DNA from: Nonomuraea basaltis
GTDB taxonomy: Bacteria; Actinomycetota; Actinomycetes; Streptosporangiales; Streptosporangiaceae
Direction: 5' to 3'
DNA length: 64,000 nucleotides
Assembly (NCBI RefSeq): GCF_005893125.1
Contig: NZ_VCJS01000049.1
Location: 1 to 64,000, forward strand
The notes beneath the pieces are model-generated. The model saw nothing but the letters and a program-made list of their open reading frames with translations, was not told the DNA's origin and ran no database searches. Below, piece by piece: positions 1-7,296 of this stretch. Position 1 is the first letter of the stretch, and every line of letters starts with the position of its first letter. The position numbers and the translations under genes are program-made.

Positions 1-627
1 CCGCCGGCCCGCCCCCAGCAAGCCGCCGCGCCGGACGCGGCGCAGCCGGCACCGCGCCCGCGCCGCAGACGCACGCTCCTGATCGCGGCGGGCGCCGTCG
101 TCGTGTCCCTGCTGGCCACGGCCGCCCAGTCGTACGACGGCTACCTCTTCTACGAGAGGCAGACCACGAAGGAGACCAGGGAGACCATTGTCGCCACCGG
201 CCAGGCGGGGAAGGTCCACAACATCGAGTGGAAGGCCACGGTGGCACCCATGAAGGCGCCCGCGGGCAGCCGGCACGGCCCCGAGGTGACCTGGCTGCGG
301 GTGGACATCACAAAGAAGGTGCTCGACAAGGGTAGCGCCACCATGATCACCGAACCCGGCGAGGTCCAGCTCGCGGACCGCGCGGGCCGTACCTGGACCG
401 TGGAGATCGAGCCAGTCGGGGACCGGCCGACGGACCGGCTGGTGGTGGGCAAGGAGTACAAGATCCAGGGAGTGGCGATCGTGCCGGCCCCGGTGGCGAA
501 CGAGGTCGAGCTCTCCTTCAGGCCGAGCACCTACCGTTCGGACACCCCGACGGAGGACCTCTTCAAGCGGGAGGGCGCGGAGAAACTGGAGGAGCCCGTC
601 GACGTGCTGCGGTTCAGACGTCGTTGA
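1..627 (+). CDS. Membrane-anchored protein of unknown function (5' end outside window)
   Basis: The frame is open from base 1 to the TGA at 625-627, so the gene enters from the left edge; 208 residues are visible. A Pro/Ala-rich stretch is followed by a run of four Arg and one hydrophobic segment (LLIAAGAVVVSLLATAA, about visible residues 26-42), then about 165 polar residues with alternating beta-like pattern and no cysteine. This looks like a cytoplasmic tail, one membrane anchor and an extracytoplasmic domain. It ends 14 bases inside the convergent membrane-protein gene on the other strand. I do not recognise the family; the position of the true start is unknown. Confidence 0.8.
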   Translation, partial: PPARPQQAAAPDAAQPAPRPRRRRTLLIAAGAVVVSLLATAAQSYDGYLFYERQTTKETRETIVATGQAGKVHNIEWKATVAPMKAPAGSRHGPEVTWLRVDITKKVLDKGSATMITEPGEVQLADRAGRTWTVEIEPVGDRPTDRLVVGKEYKIQGVAIVPAPVANEVELSFRPSTYRSDTPTEDLFKREGAEKLEEPVDVLRFRRR

Positions 628-1894
628 GCGACTCGCCCTTGAGGCGGGCCCGCGTGGCCGCGATGTCGTACGTGGCCGCCAGGAGCGCCATCGTGAGCAC
701 GGTCACGATCAGTTCACGCACGAACGACATCGGCGGGCCCAGGTAGGTCCAGGTCCACTCCTGCCTCGTGCCGATGAGCGTCCGCACCGCCCGGTCGGCG
801 TACTGCGCGGCCACCGCGATGGTCACGTAGCACAGGCACATCATGCCGAACAGCGGGGCGCCGCTCTTGAAGATCATCCGCAGGGAGTTCGCCAGCGGCA
901 GCCAGCGATCCCGGAAACCACCGGTGACCTGGTTGAACGACTTCTGCGTGAGGTCGTGGCTGCTTTCGAGACGCTCCACGCCCTTCTCCAGGCGGGTGCC
1001 CTTGACCAGGGCGCGGGTCTCGTCGGAGTACGCCCCGAAGACGAGCATCGCCACGGTGAGCCAGGCCAGCGGGACGGCGACGGCGTCGATGAACAGCGGC
1101 CAGAGGTCGCCTACCGCTTCGGTGATGGTCTTCCACACCGGCACGTCCTTCTGGACCTCGGTCCAGACGTCCTCCGAGCCGACGATCACGCTGCGCTGCT
1201 CCATCCACTCGGAACGCGCGTCGGCGACGGCGACGGTGGCGTTGAGCCCGTAGAAGACGAAGGCGAACTCCGAGAAGGCGGCGCCGAAGCCGTAGAACCG
1301 CCCCTTACCCTTCTCCACGAACTTCGCGAACAGCATCTTCAGCCCGAACATGACGGCCATCGCGCCGAGCGACACCCGCCAGTCGAGGTCGACGAGTCCC
1401 CGGCCGACCTGGCTCTCCTCGCCGAACCAGGAGCTCTCCAGCACGTCGGAGGCGTGATGGAACATGTCCATCTGGTAGACGTCCCTGGCGTCCTCTGTCT
1501 GGAATCCCCACGCCAGGTAGAGGACTGCGAAGGTCGGGGCGACCCGGTCCAGCGCTCTGAAGAAGCGCTCGTCCTCCACACCCTCGCCCGCCCTGGCGCG
1601 TATCTCCCACAACGCGCTGCGCAGGGTGTAGAGCATTCCGGTGATGACCGTCATCGCCGCCAGCACGATGAGCGTGAGCAGCGTCATCACGGCCACCAGG
1701 CGGACCTGCCTGAAGTCGCCGTACGCGACCTCGGTGGCGCCGTACAGCAGCACGAAGCGCACCAGCTCGCCGGCGGCGAACCAGAGGATCAACGGCAGGG
1801 CGCATTTCCCCGCCAGGCGCAGTGCGTGCAGGGGCAGCGAGTACGGCGACGGCAACCGCTGAGCCGGCGTAGGCCCAGGTAGGGGCGGCGCCAT
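614..1894 (-). CDS. Polytopic membrane protein, unknown function
   Basis: 426 residues from the ATG at 1894; a longer frame from a TTG at 1957 is possible but its extra residues look unconserved. About eight hydrophobic segments are visible, for example LILWFAAGELVRFVLLYGA, LLTLIVLAAMTVITGMLYTL, SLGAMAVMFGLKMLFAKFV and LIVTVLTMALLAATYDIAA, with a polar loop of 50-60 residues in the centre and another before the last two helices. It has no recognisable catalytic motif. The gene converges on the anchored protein at the left edge (14-base overlap of the 3' ends), so the two are not co-transcribed. Family not recognised. Confidence 0.75.
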   Translation of the reverse strand: MAPPLPGPTPAQRLPSPYSLPLHALRLAGKCALPLILWFAAGELVRFVLLYGATEVAYGDFRQVRLVAVMTLLTLIVLAAMTVITGMLYTLRSALWEIRARAGEGVEDERFFRALDRVAPTFAVLYLAWGFQTEDARDVYQMDMFHHASDVLESSWFGEESQVGRGLVDLDWRVSLGAMAVMFGLKMLFAKFVEKGKGRFYGFGAAFSEFAFVFYGLNATVAVADARSEWMEQRSVIVGSEDVWTEVQKDVPVWKTITEAVGDLWPLFIDAVAVPLAWLTVAMLVFGAYSDETRALVKGTRLEKGVERLESSHDLTQKSFNQVTGGFRDRWLPLANSLRMIFKSGAPLFGMMCLCYVTIAVAAQYADRAVRTLIGTRQEWTWTYLGPPMSFVRELIVTVLTMALLAATYDIAATRARLKGESLNDV

Positions 1895-2091
1895 CACACC
1901 TGTCGGACCGGACACCTGCTGAATCGTATCGGTCTGTCCCTTGTGCCGCAGCAGCAACCCCAGAAAGGGCTATGGGCCGTCGGCCAGATGGACGGGTGCC
2001 GGCGCATGCGAGCGTCCCTGAGCAGTGACAGAAGAATTATCTGGGGAGACATCACGGCCACGAAGCGCGACAGGTGCGGCAGCATGACTGT

Positions 2092-2640
2092 ATGGAGCCG
2101 CTGCCCGCCTTCGACACCGACCCCCGCGTGGTGGGAGATCGATTGCGGCGGCTGCGGCAGGCGCGCGGCGTCTCGCTGTCCGAGCTCGCCAAGCGCGCCG
2201 GCATCGGCAAGGCCACCCTGTCGGGGGTTGAGACGGGCACGCGCAACCCGACGCTGGAGACGCTGTGGGCGATCACCGCGCAGCTCGGCGTGCCGATCGG
2301 GGCCATTCTCGACCCGCCGCCCGAGCCGCAGATCATGCGCGGCACGGCGATCGAGGCCGAGCTGCTCGAGGTGTTCGAGGACGACCACGTCACGTACGAG
2401 CTCTACCGCGTACGCATCCCGCCCGGCCTCACACAGACCTCGCCCGCGCACCACGAGGGCGTGAGCGAGCACGTCACGGTCTTCAGCGGCACACTGAGCG
2501 CGGGCCCCATCAACGAGCCGCTGACGGCCGGGCCCGGGGACCACATCTCGTGGCGCTCCGACGTGCCGCACGGCTACCGGGCGCACGGCCCCGACATCGT
2601 CCGCGCCACGCTCCTGATGCGTTACCCCACCAAGCCCTGA
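2092..2640 (+). CDS. XRE-family regulator with C-terminal cupin domain
   Basis: 182 residues from the ATG at 2092 (an upstream in-frame start at 2074 is less likely). Residues about 10-65 form a Cro/C1-type HTH (RLRRLRQARGVSLSELAKRA ... KATLSGVETGTRNPTLETL). Residues about 100-180 form a small cupin barrel (HHEGVSEHVTVFSGTL ... GPGDHISWRSDVPHGYRAHG). This domain order is typical of one-component regulators that sense a small ligand such as an amine, amino acid or sugar phosphate; the ligand cannot be read here. Its last 19 bases overlap the 3' end of the convergent DNA-repair gene. Divergent from the membrane protein upstream, with about 200 bases between them. Confidence 0.9.
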   Translation: MEPLPAFDTDPRVVGDRLRRLRQARGVSLSELAKRAGIGKATLSGVETGTRNPTLETLWAITAQLGVPIGAILDPPPEPQIMRGTAIEAELLEVFEDDHVTYELYRVRIPPGLTQTSPAHHEGVSEHVTVFSGTLSAGPINEPLTAGPGDHISWRSDVPHGYRAHGPDIVRATLLMRYPTKP

Positions 2641-3368
2641 GCCGGCTTGCAGGTGCGGCACGGCCGGTAGCCGGCCGCCTTGGCCTGGGCGACGCTGCGG
2701 AAGCCGTGCCGGTGGCCGGGCGTGATGCGCCTGGCGTTGTGGCAGGTGGGGAAGCAGACGACGCCCGTGGTGTCGCTGGCCAGGTAGAACACGCGCTCCC
2801 CGGCCAGCTCCCGCAGCCACTCCAGGTCGGCGCCCTCGGCCAGCAGCAGCCGTTCCTTGGCCGCCGCGCCGAACACGTAGTCGCCGACCGCGCCGTCCGA
2901 CCTGGTGACCCTGTGGCACGGGATCAGCAGCGGCACCGGGTTGTTGCCGAGCGCCGTGCCCACCGCCCGTACCGCCTTGGGCCGGCCGATCTGGGCGGCT
3001 ATCCACGAATAGGGCCGCACCTCGCCCCGCGGGATCGTCCGCGCCGCCTCCAGCACGTCGCGCTGGAACCCGCTCAGCCCGCGCAGGTCCAGCCGCACCC
3101 CGGACGAGCGGCCGGTGCGCAGCGCGGGCACCAGCCCCGCGGGCGGGCGGGCGGCGGGCAGCAGGGGGCGGCCGAACCTCGCCCTGAACGCCTCCGCGAA
3201 CCCCTCCCCAGGGTGCACGTACGCCACGCCCTGGTCGGTGAACGCCACCCCCAGCTTCCCGATCGGCCCCGGCACGCTGACCCAGCGGGCGGCGATCCTG
3301 TCGAGCAGCCCGTCCGGCGCGTCGGCGGCCAGCGCCGCCAGTCCGGTGAGCAGGCGATCCTCGGTCAT
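2622..3368 (-). CDS. O6-alkylguanine-DNA alkyltransferase with C-terminal Ada-type zinc domain
   Basis: 248 residues. Residues about 85-170 are the MGMT/Ogt catalytic domain with the acceptor motif PCHRV preceded by IPRGEVRPYSWIAA and RAVGTALGNNP. The last ~45 residues (CFPTCHNARR ... AGYRPCRTCKP) match the Ada metal-binding domain, with four Cys in the CxxxC...CxxC pattern. In classical Ada this zinc domain is N-terminal and precedes an AraC HTH; here it is C-terminal and no HTH is seen. It should repair O6-alkylguanine, and the zinc domain may repair or sense methyl-phosphotriesters (inference). The start ATG overlaps the stop of the upstream sigma gene as ATGA, so the two are translationally coupled. 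Confidence 0.9.
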   Translation of the reverse strand: MTEDRLLTGLAALAADAPDGLLDRIAARWVSVPGPIGKLGVAFTDQGVAYVHPGEGFAEAFRARFGRPLLPAARPPAGLVPALRTGRSSGVRLDLRGLSGFQRDVLEAARTIPRGEVRPYSWIAAQIGRPKAVRAVGTALGNNPVPLLIPCHRVTRSDGAVGDYVFGAAAKERLLLAEGADLEWLRELAGERVFYLASDTTGVVCFPTCHNARRITPGHRHGFRSVAQAKAAGYRPCRTCKPAQGLVG

Positions 3369-3916
3369 CGGGCACCTCCTAGTGCGCGCAGCCGCTGCAA
3401 CCCCCGCGACACGTGCGACTTGACCGTGCCCTGCGGGATCTTGAGCACGGTGGCGATCTCGCTGACCGGCAGATCGACGACGTGCCTGAGCACGACGGCG
3501 GCCCGCTGTTCGTCGGGCAGCAGGCTGAGCAGCTCGGCCAGCTCGTCGCCGGTCTCGCGGCGCTCCGCCGCCGCCTCGACGTCCTGGCGGGGATCGACGG
3601 CGTCGACCGGCTCGTCGCGCAGGTCTGGCGGCGGCTTGCGGGACTTGGTGCGGGCCGCGTTGCGCCAGAGGTTCATCAGGATCGTCATCAGCCACGCCCG
3701 CGGCTGGAGGGCGGCGACGCGGTCGCGGTCGTAGCCGGCCAGCGCACGGTACGCCCGCAGGAACGCCTCCGCGGTCAGATCCTCGGCGCAGGCCCAATGA
3801 CCGCTCAGCCGCAAGGCGGTCGAGAAGACCAGGTTGCGGTGGGCGGCGTACATCTCGGCGAAGCCCTCGTCGAGGTCGTCGAGCAGCGCCTTGCACACCG
3901 GGTCGATCGCAATCAC
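3365..3916 (-). CDS. ECF-type RNA polymerase sigma factor coupled to the alkyltransferase
   Basis: 183 residues. Sigma region 2 is at about 15-85 (EMYAAHRNLVFSTALRLSG ... AEDLTAEAFLRAYRAL ... PRAWLMTILMNLWRN), then an acidic linker, and region 4 at about 125-180 (LLPDEQRAAVVLRHVVDL ... IPQGTVKSHVSRGLQRLR). Size and layout fit an ECF sigma factor. Its stop overlaps the next start as ATGA (3365-3368). No anti-sigma gene is adjacent; instead the partner gene encodes a DNA alkylation repair protein with a metal-thiol domain. Known ECF families are usually paired with anti-sigma factors, so control here may work differently; a link to alkylation stress is inference from context. Confidence 0.9.
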   Translation of the reverse strand: MIAIDPVCKALLDDLDEGFAEMYAAHRNLVFSTALRLSGHWACAEDLTAEAFLRAYRALAGYDRDRVAALQPRAWLMTILMNLWRNAARTKSRKPPPDLRDEPVDAVDPRQDVEAAAERRETGDELAELLSLLPDEQRAAVVLRHVVDLPVSEIATVLKIPQGTVKSHVSRGLQRLRALGGAR

Positions 3917-3957
3917 GTCAGGTAGAACACCGCCGTGCCCGGATCGGTTGCACGCGA

Positions 3958-3987
3958 AAGGCCCGCGCCTGGAAAGACGCGGGCCTT
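3958..3987 (-). terminator. Hairpin terminator of the thioredoxin-sulfurtransferase-DUF1416 operon
   Basis: A perfect 10-bp inverted repeat AAGGCCCGCG / CGCGGGCCTT with a 10-base loop sits 12 bases beyond the DUF1416 stop codon. On the minus strand the stem is followed by TTCGCG, a weak U-run. It also insulates the sulfur operon from the sigma gene that starts at 3916. Confidence 0.75.
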
Positions 3988-3998
3988 CATGCGTGTGC

Positions 3999-4301
3999 TC
4001 AGACGGCGACGGCGAGCTGGGAGACTTCGCCCAGCTTGGCCTCCACCTGGACGTCCCTGGTGACTCCGCCGCCCGCGATGATGCGGACGGTCCAGTCGCC
4101 GGGCGCGGCGAAGAAACGGAAGACGCCCTCCTCGGACACCACGACCTCGCCGGTGAACTCGCCCGAGTGGTCGAGCAGCCGCGCGTACGCCGTGCCCGCG
4201 CCCGTCACCACGCCCTGGATCACGGCCTGGTTGGTCAGGTCGATCCCGGCCGGCAGCGCGATCGTCTGCTCCGGCGCTCCGCAACCCTGTGCAGTCGTCA
4301 T
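3999..4301 (-). CDS. sseC: DUF1416 / SseC-type protein of the sulfurtransferase operon
   Basis: 100 residues (MTTAQGCGAPEQT ...). The domain from about residue 25 on is a small beta-sandwich (GVVTGAGTAYARLLD ... GDWTVRIIAGGGV) typical of DUF1416, called SseC in Mycobacterium tuberculosis, where it always follows a CysA2/CysA3-type sulfurtransferase. The biochemical role is not established; sulfur transfer or cysteine metabolism is assumed from conserved neighbourhood. An N-terminal Cys (residue 7) is present. Its ATG overlaps the TGA of the sulfurtransferase gene (TGATG), giving tight coupling. The operon terminator follows immediately. Confidence 0.9.
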   Translation of the reverse strand: MTTAQGCGAPEQTIALPAGIDLTNQAVIQGVVTGAGTAYARLLDHSGEFTGEVVVSEEGVFRFFAAPGDWTVRIIAGGGVTRDVQVEAKLGEVSQLAVAV

Positions 4302-5140
4302 CAGCGGGCCTCCCCCAGCTCGATCGGCACGCCCACGAGCGAGCCGTATTCGGTCCACGATCCGTCGTAGTTCTTCACGTTGGCCTGGTCGAGGATCTCG
4401 TGCAGCACGAACCACGTGTGCGCCGAGCGCTCGCCGATGCGGCAGTAGGCGATGGTGTCCTTCTCGAAGTTGACCCCGGCCTCCTGGTAGAGGGTGCGCA
4501 GGTCGTCGTCGGACTTGAAGGTGCCGTCGTCGTTGGCCGCCTTGGACCACGGGATGTTGCGGGCGGTGGGCACGTGGCCCGCGCGCTGCGCCTGCTCCTG
4601 CGGCAGGTGGGCGGGGGCGAGCAGCTTGCCGGTGAACTCGTCGGGCGAGCGCACGTCGACCAGGTTGAGCTTGCCGATCGCCGAGACCACGTCGTCGCGG
4701 AAGGCGCGGATCGCGCTGTCCTGCTCCTTGGCGGAGTATTGCGTCTTGGCGCGCTGCGGCACGTCCTTGACCAGCACGCGCGACTCGAGCTCCCACTTCT
4801 TGCGCCCGCCGTCGAGCAGCTTGACGTTGTCGTGGCCGTAGAGCTTGAAGTACCAGTAGGCGTAGGCGGCGAACCAGTTGTTGTTGCCGCCGTAGAGCAC
4901 GACGGTGTCATCGTTGGAGATGCCGCGGTCGGACAGCAGGGCCTCGAAACCGGTCTTGTCCACGAAGTCGCGGCGGACCGGGTCCTGCAGGTCCTGCTGC
5001 CAGTCGACCCTCACGGCGCCACGGATGTGGCCCTTGTCGTAGGCGCTGACGTCCTCGTCGACCTCGACGAGTACGACGCCTGGGGTGTCGAGGTTGGCCT
5101 CGACCCAGTCGGCGTCCACCAGGGCGGCGGAGCGGCTCAT
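4301..5140 (-). CDS. cysA2: Thiosulfate/3-mercaptopyruvate sulfurtransferase (rhodanese)
   Basis: 279 residues with two rhodanese repeats. The N-terminal inactive half spans about 1-125 (LVEVDEDVSAYDKGHIRGA); the C-terminal half carries the active-site loop CRIGERS at about residue 232, the signature of the thiosulfate sulfurtransferase class. Length matches M. tuberculosis CysA2/SseA-type enzymes. The start ATG at 5140 has a strong GGAGG upstream. It shares an ATGA overlap with the preceding small ORF and a TGATG overlap with the DUF1416 gene. The order thioredoxin - sulfurtransferase - SseC is the same as Rv0816c-Rv0815c-Rv0814c of M. tuberculosis (from memory). Cytoplasmic sulfur transfer or cyanide/thiosulfate handling is expected. 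Confidence 0.93.
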   Translation of the reverse strand: MSRSAALVDADWVEANLDTPGVVLVEVDEDVSAYDKGHIRGAVRVDWQQDLQDPVRRDFVDKTGFEALLSDRGISNDDTVVLYGGNNNWFAAYAYWYFKLYGHDNVKLLDGGRKKWELESRVLVKDVPQRAKTQYSAKEQDSAIRAFRDDVVSAIGKLNLVDVRSPDEFTGKLLAPAHLPQEQAQRAGHVPTARNIPWSKAANDDGTFKSDDDLRTLYQEAGVNFEKDTIAYCRIGERSAHTWFVLHEILDQANVKNYDGSWTEYGSLVGVPIELGEAR

Positions 5141-5349
5141 TGGGAAACCTCCATGTTGGCGGCGGGCAGTAGACGGCGATTGAGCAGGTACGTGTCGCAG
5201 CCAAGGCTGAATCCGCAGGCTGCGTCGAGGAGCATCGGGGAGTGGTGGGCGACCGCGGGCAACCGGAAGCGCCCCGTCTCTGGGACGTGGGCGGGAATCA
5301 GGGTGGTCATCGCCGCGCCGAGGCGCAGCGCTCTAGGGTCGGCAGGCAT
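5137..5349 (-). CDS. Small ORF between leader peptide and sulfurtransferase
   Basis: 70 residues (or 57 from an internal ATG) with two Cys and a mixed hydrophobic/basic composition. Support for coding: an AGGAG motif about 9 bases before the ATG at 5349, about 80% G/C at third codon positions by my count, and a stop that overlaps the sulfurtransferase start as ATGA. I do not recognise it. It could instead be an untranslated attenuator region that happens to be open. Its place between a Cys-containing leader peptide and a sulfur gene suggests a role tied to sulfur supply, but that is inference. Confidence 0.5.
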   Translation of the reverse strand: MPADPRALRLGAAMTTLIPAHVPETGRFRLPAVAHHSPMLLDAACGFSLGCDTYLLNRRLLPAANMEVSQ

Positions 5350-5405
5350 CGCAGGATGCTCCTGAAGGGTCGATTGGGGCGGATCCGATGTCCGCTAGAT
5401 CGTCC

Positions 5406-5489
5406 TCAGGCAGCGCGACAGAGCGCGGTGGCGACGCGGCAGAAATCAACCGCGCGCCGCTTCGTCAGCAGCTCTGTCGATGGGTTCAT
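5406..5489 (-). CDS. Cys-containing leader peptide of the sulfurtransferase operon
   Basis: A 27-codon ORF starting at the ATG at 5489. It contains the segment LLTKRRAVDFCRVATALCR, which matches the actinobacterial leader peptides found upstream of sulfur and cysteine genes (conserved K/R-R-x-V-D, then V-A-x-A-L-C-R). The two Cys codons (TGC, TGT) lie near the end. In mycobacteria, Cys-rich leader ORFs upstream of this same gene set (Ms5788A type) act as cysteine-responsive attenuators; a similar role here is inferred. It sits 32 bases after the thioredoxin gene and about 57 bases before the small ORF. Confidence 0.75.
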   Translation of the reverse strand: MNPSTELLTKRRAVDFCRVATALCRAA

Positions 5490-5521
5490 GCCGACGACAC
5501 TACTCGGCGTCTCGTCATCTG

Positions 5522-5878
5522 TCACATCTCGTCCGGTTGCTGAGACGATTCGTGAGACGACCCGGCGGTCACGGCCGTGGCGAGCGCGGCCAGGACGTCG
5601 GCCTTCCGCGGCTGGCCAGAGGCCCTCTTCACGATCTTTCCCGCCGCGTCGAGCACGAGGACCGTCGGCGTCCCGGTGACGTCCAGCCGCCGCACCAGGT
5701 CGAGCCGGGACTCGGCGTCGACCTCGACATGGCGCACCCCCGGCACGAGCGCGCTCACGTCGGCGAGGATCCGCCTGGTGGCCCGGCACGGCTGGCAGAA
5801 CGCGGTGGAGAACTGCACCAGAGTAGCCCGCACCCCCAGCACCGCGCCGAGCTCGCCCTCGGACAACAGATCCGTCAC
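5522..5878 (-). CDS. thiX: Thioredoxin-family protein with CQPC active site
   Basis: 118 residues. The thioredoxin fold is recognisable from VQFSTAFCQPCRATRRIL (active site C-Q-P-C at about residues 28-31) through the cis-Pro motif DVTGTPTVLVLD at about residue 70. No signal peptide is visible, so it is probably cytoplasmic. The short His/Ser/Gln-rich tail is not conserved. It is the first gene of the thioredoxin - leader peptide - sulfurtransferase - SseC cluster, matching M. tuberculosis thiX-cysA2-sseC2. It may supply reductant for persulfide release from the sulfurtransferase (inference). Confidence 0.88.
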   Translation of the reverse strand: MTDLLSEGELGAVLGVRATLVQFSTAFCQPCRATRRILADVSALVPGVRHVEVDAESRLDLVRRLDVTGTPTVLVLDAAGKIVKRASGQPRKADVLAALATAVTAGSSHESSQQPDEM

Positions 5879-5922
5879 GCCTGATGCAACCGCGCGCGAC
5901 CGCGATTACTTCCGTACGCCGG

Positions 5923-6750
5923 TTACTTCCGTACGCCGACGTTGACGAGCACCTGCCCCGTCCGGTCGTCGACGACCTCGAACCTGGCGATGTCGCTCAT
6001 CGGCAGCGAGGTCGTGCTCTTGAACGCCTCCCTGTCCTCGTAGGTCTCCGGGCCGACGGCCCAGGTGCCCATGGGATCCCGCCGCCCGTCCTTGCCCACG
6101 ACGACGAGGCGGCAGGTCGTGCCGGCCGGCACGCCGCTGACGTACACGCCGAGCTCCGTGCCGCCGCCCTCCAGCGGCCAGGCCATCACCGTGGCGCGGT
6201 AGTCCTCGGCCTTGTTCTCGGCGGAGAACTCGCGGCCGGCGACCGCCTTCTCGGGCATCTGGGGCAACCTGCTGGCGGACGCCTTGGGACTGGCGGACGG
6301 CTCGGCTTTTTGGCGCAGCTCCGCGTTGGTCGACTCGCCGCTGTCCTGGGCCACGCGGGGCGCGACCTCCTCCGCCGGGCGGGTGGCCTCCGGGGCCGCC
6401 GCCGTGGACGCCATCTGGGGGCTCTCCTGGATGACGGTCCAGACCGTGCCGCCGAGCGCCAGCACCGCGACGGAGGCCGCGGCAAGCAGCAGCATCCGGC
6501 CGCGTCTGGACCGCTTGGCGCGGGCGTTGAGCAGCCGGTCGAGCACCTGGCGCGGGGGGCTGGCCACCAGCTCGACGTCGCGTTCCGACACCTTGCCCAG
6601 GAACGAGGCCACGCCTTCGAGCTCGAGCAGCTCGGCGCCGCACGCCTCGCAGGTCGCCAGATGGGTGTCGATCTCCAGCGCCTCTTCAGGGTCGAGCGCC
6701 CCCAGGGCGTGCACGCCCAGGGCCAGCCGTACCTCCTCGCACGTCATCAT
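5923..6750 (-). CDS. Zinc-finger anti-sigma factor (RskA-like layout)
   Basis: 275 residues from the ATG at 6750. The N-terminus carries a zf-HC2/ZAS domain with HLATCEACG (His-x3-Cys-x2-Cys, about residues 31-38). A basic stretch (AKRSRRGR) precedes one TM segment (MLLLAAASVAVLALGGTVW, about residues 85-103). An Ala/Pro/Ser-rich linker leads to an extracytoplasmic domain with GTTCRLVVVGKDGR near the C-terminus. It should bind and hold the ECF sigma factor encoded just upstream, releasing it after membrane proteolysis (known for the family). Start and sigma stop overlap as ATGA. A paralogous pair lies at 20786-22046. Confidence 0.92.
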   Translation of the reverse strand: MMTCEEVRLALGVHALGALDPEEALEIDTHLATCEACGAELLELEGVASFLGKVSERDVELVASPPRQVLDRLLNARAKRSRRGRMLLLAAASVAVLALGGTVWTVIQESPQMASTAAAPEATRPAEEVAPRVAQDSGESTNAELRQKAEPSASPKASASRLPQMPEKAVAGREFSAENKAEDYRATVMAWPLEGGGTELGVYVSGVPAGTTCRLVVVGKDGRRDPMGTWAVGPETYEDREAFKSTTSLPMSDIARFEVVDDRTGQVLVNVGVRK

Positions 6751-7259
6751 GGCGCCAGCCCCCGCTCCTCGAGCGCGAGCTTGAGCGCGCGCAGCGCGTA
6801 GTAGGTGCGCGACTTGACCGTTCCCGGCGGAATGCCCAGCGTCGCCGACGCCTCCTTCACCGATCGCCCCCGGTAGTAGACCTCCAACAGCACGTCGCGG
6901 TGCTCGGGCCGGAGCACGGCCAGCGCCTCGGCCACGGCCCACGACTCGACCGCGCGCTCCAGCTCGTCCTCGGCGGGCAGGACCGCCAGCGCCTCGTCGC
7001 CGGTCTCCTGCGGCCTGGCCTTCTTGGCGCGGTGCTGGTCGACGACGAGGTTGCGGGCCACCGTGAACAGCCACGCGCGGATCGGCCGGTCGGAGAGCGC
7101 GTCGGGGTGCCGCCAGGCCCGCAGCAGCGTCTCCTGCACGACATCCTCCGCCCGTCCCGAGTCACCGGTCAGTCGCAGCACGTATCCGTAGAGTGGCCCG
7201 GCGTGCTCGTCGAAGAGGGTCCTCACAAGTTCCTCGTCGGCGGTGCCGGCTGTGCTCAC
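6747..7259 (-). CDS. ECF sigma factor partnered with the adjacent anti-sigma factor
   Basis: 170 residues from the GTG at 7259, chosen because it starts just before the conserved region 2 (DEELVRTLFDEHAGPLYGYV) and avoids overlapping the DUF2993 gene; an upstream ATG at 7304 would overlap it by 8 bases. Region 2 includes GRAEDVVQETLLRAWRHP and RAWLFTVARNLVVDQ; region 4 ends with IPPGTVKSRTYYALRALK. The sequence resembles SigL/SigK-type ECF factors. It is coupled to the anti-sigma gene by ATGA. The DUF2993 gene upstream may be in the same transcript. Confidence 0.93.
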   Translation of the reverse strand: MSTAGTADEELVRTLFDEHAGPLYGYVLRLTGDSGRAEDVVQETLLRAWRHPDALSDRPIRAWLFTVARNLVVDQHRAKKARPQETGDEALAVLPAEDELERAVESWAVAEALAVLRPEHRDVLLEVYYRGRSVKEASATLGIPPGTVKSRTYYALRALKLALEERGLAP

Positions 7260-7296
7260 GCCCTCATCACGTATGCCGGGGCGGGCCGGTTCAATG

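Noticed and set aside
5137..5405. Classical riboswitch before the sulfurtransferase gene
   Set aside because: No SAM or other known aptamer consensus could be recognised; the leader peptide and coupled small ORF explain the spacing better.
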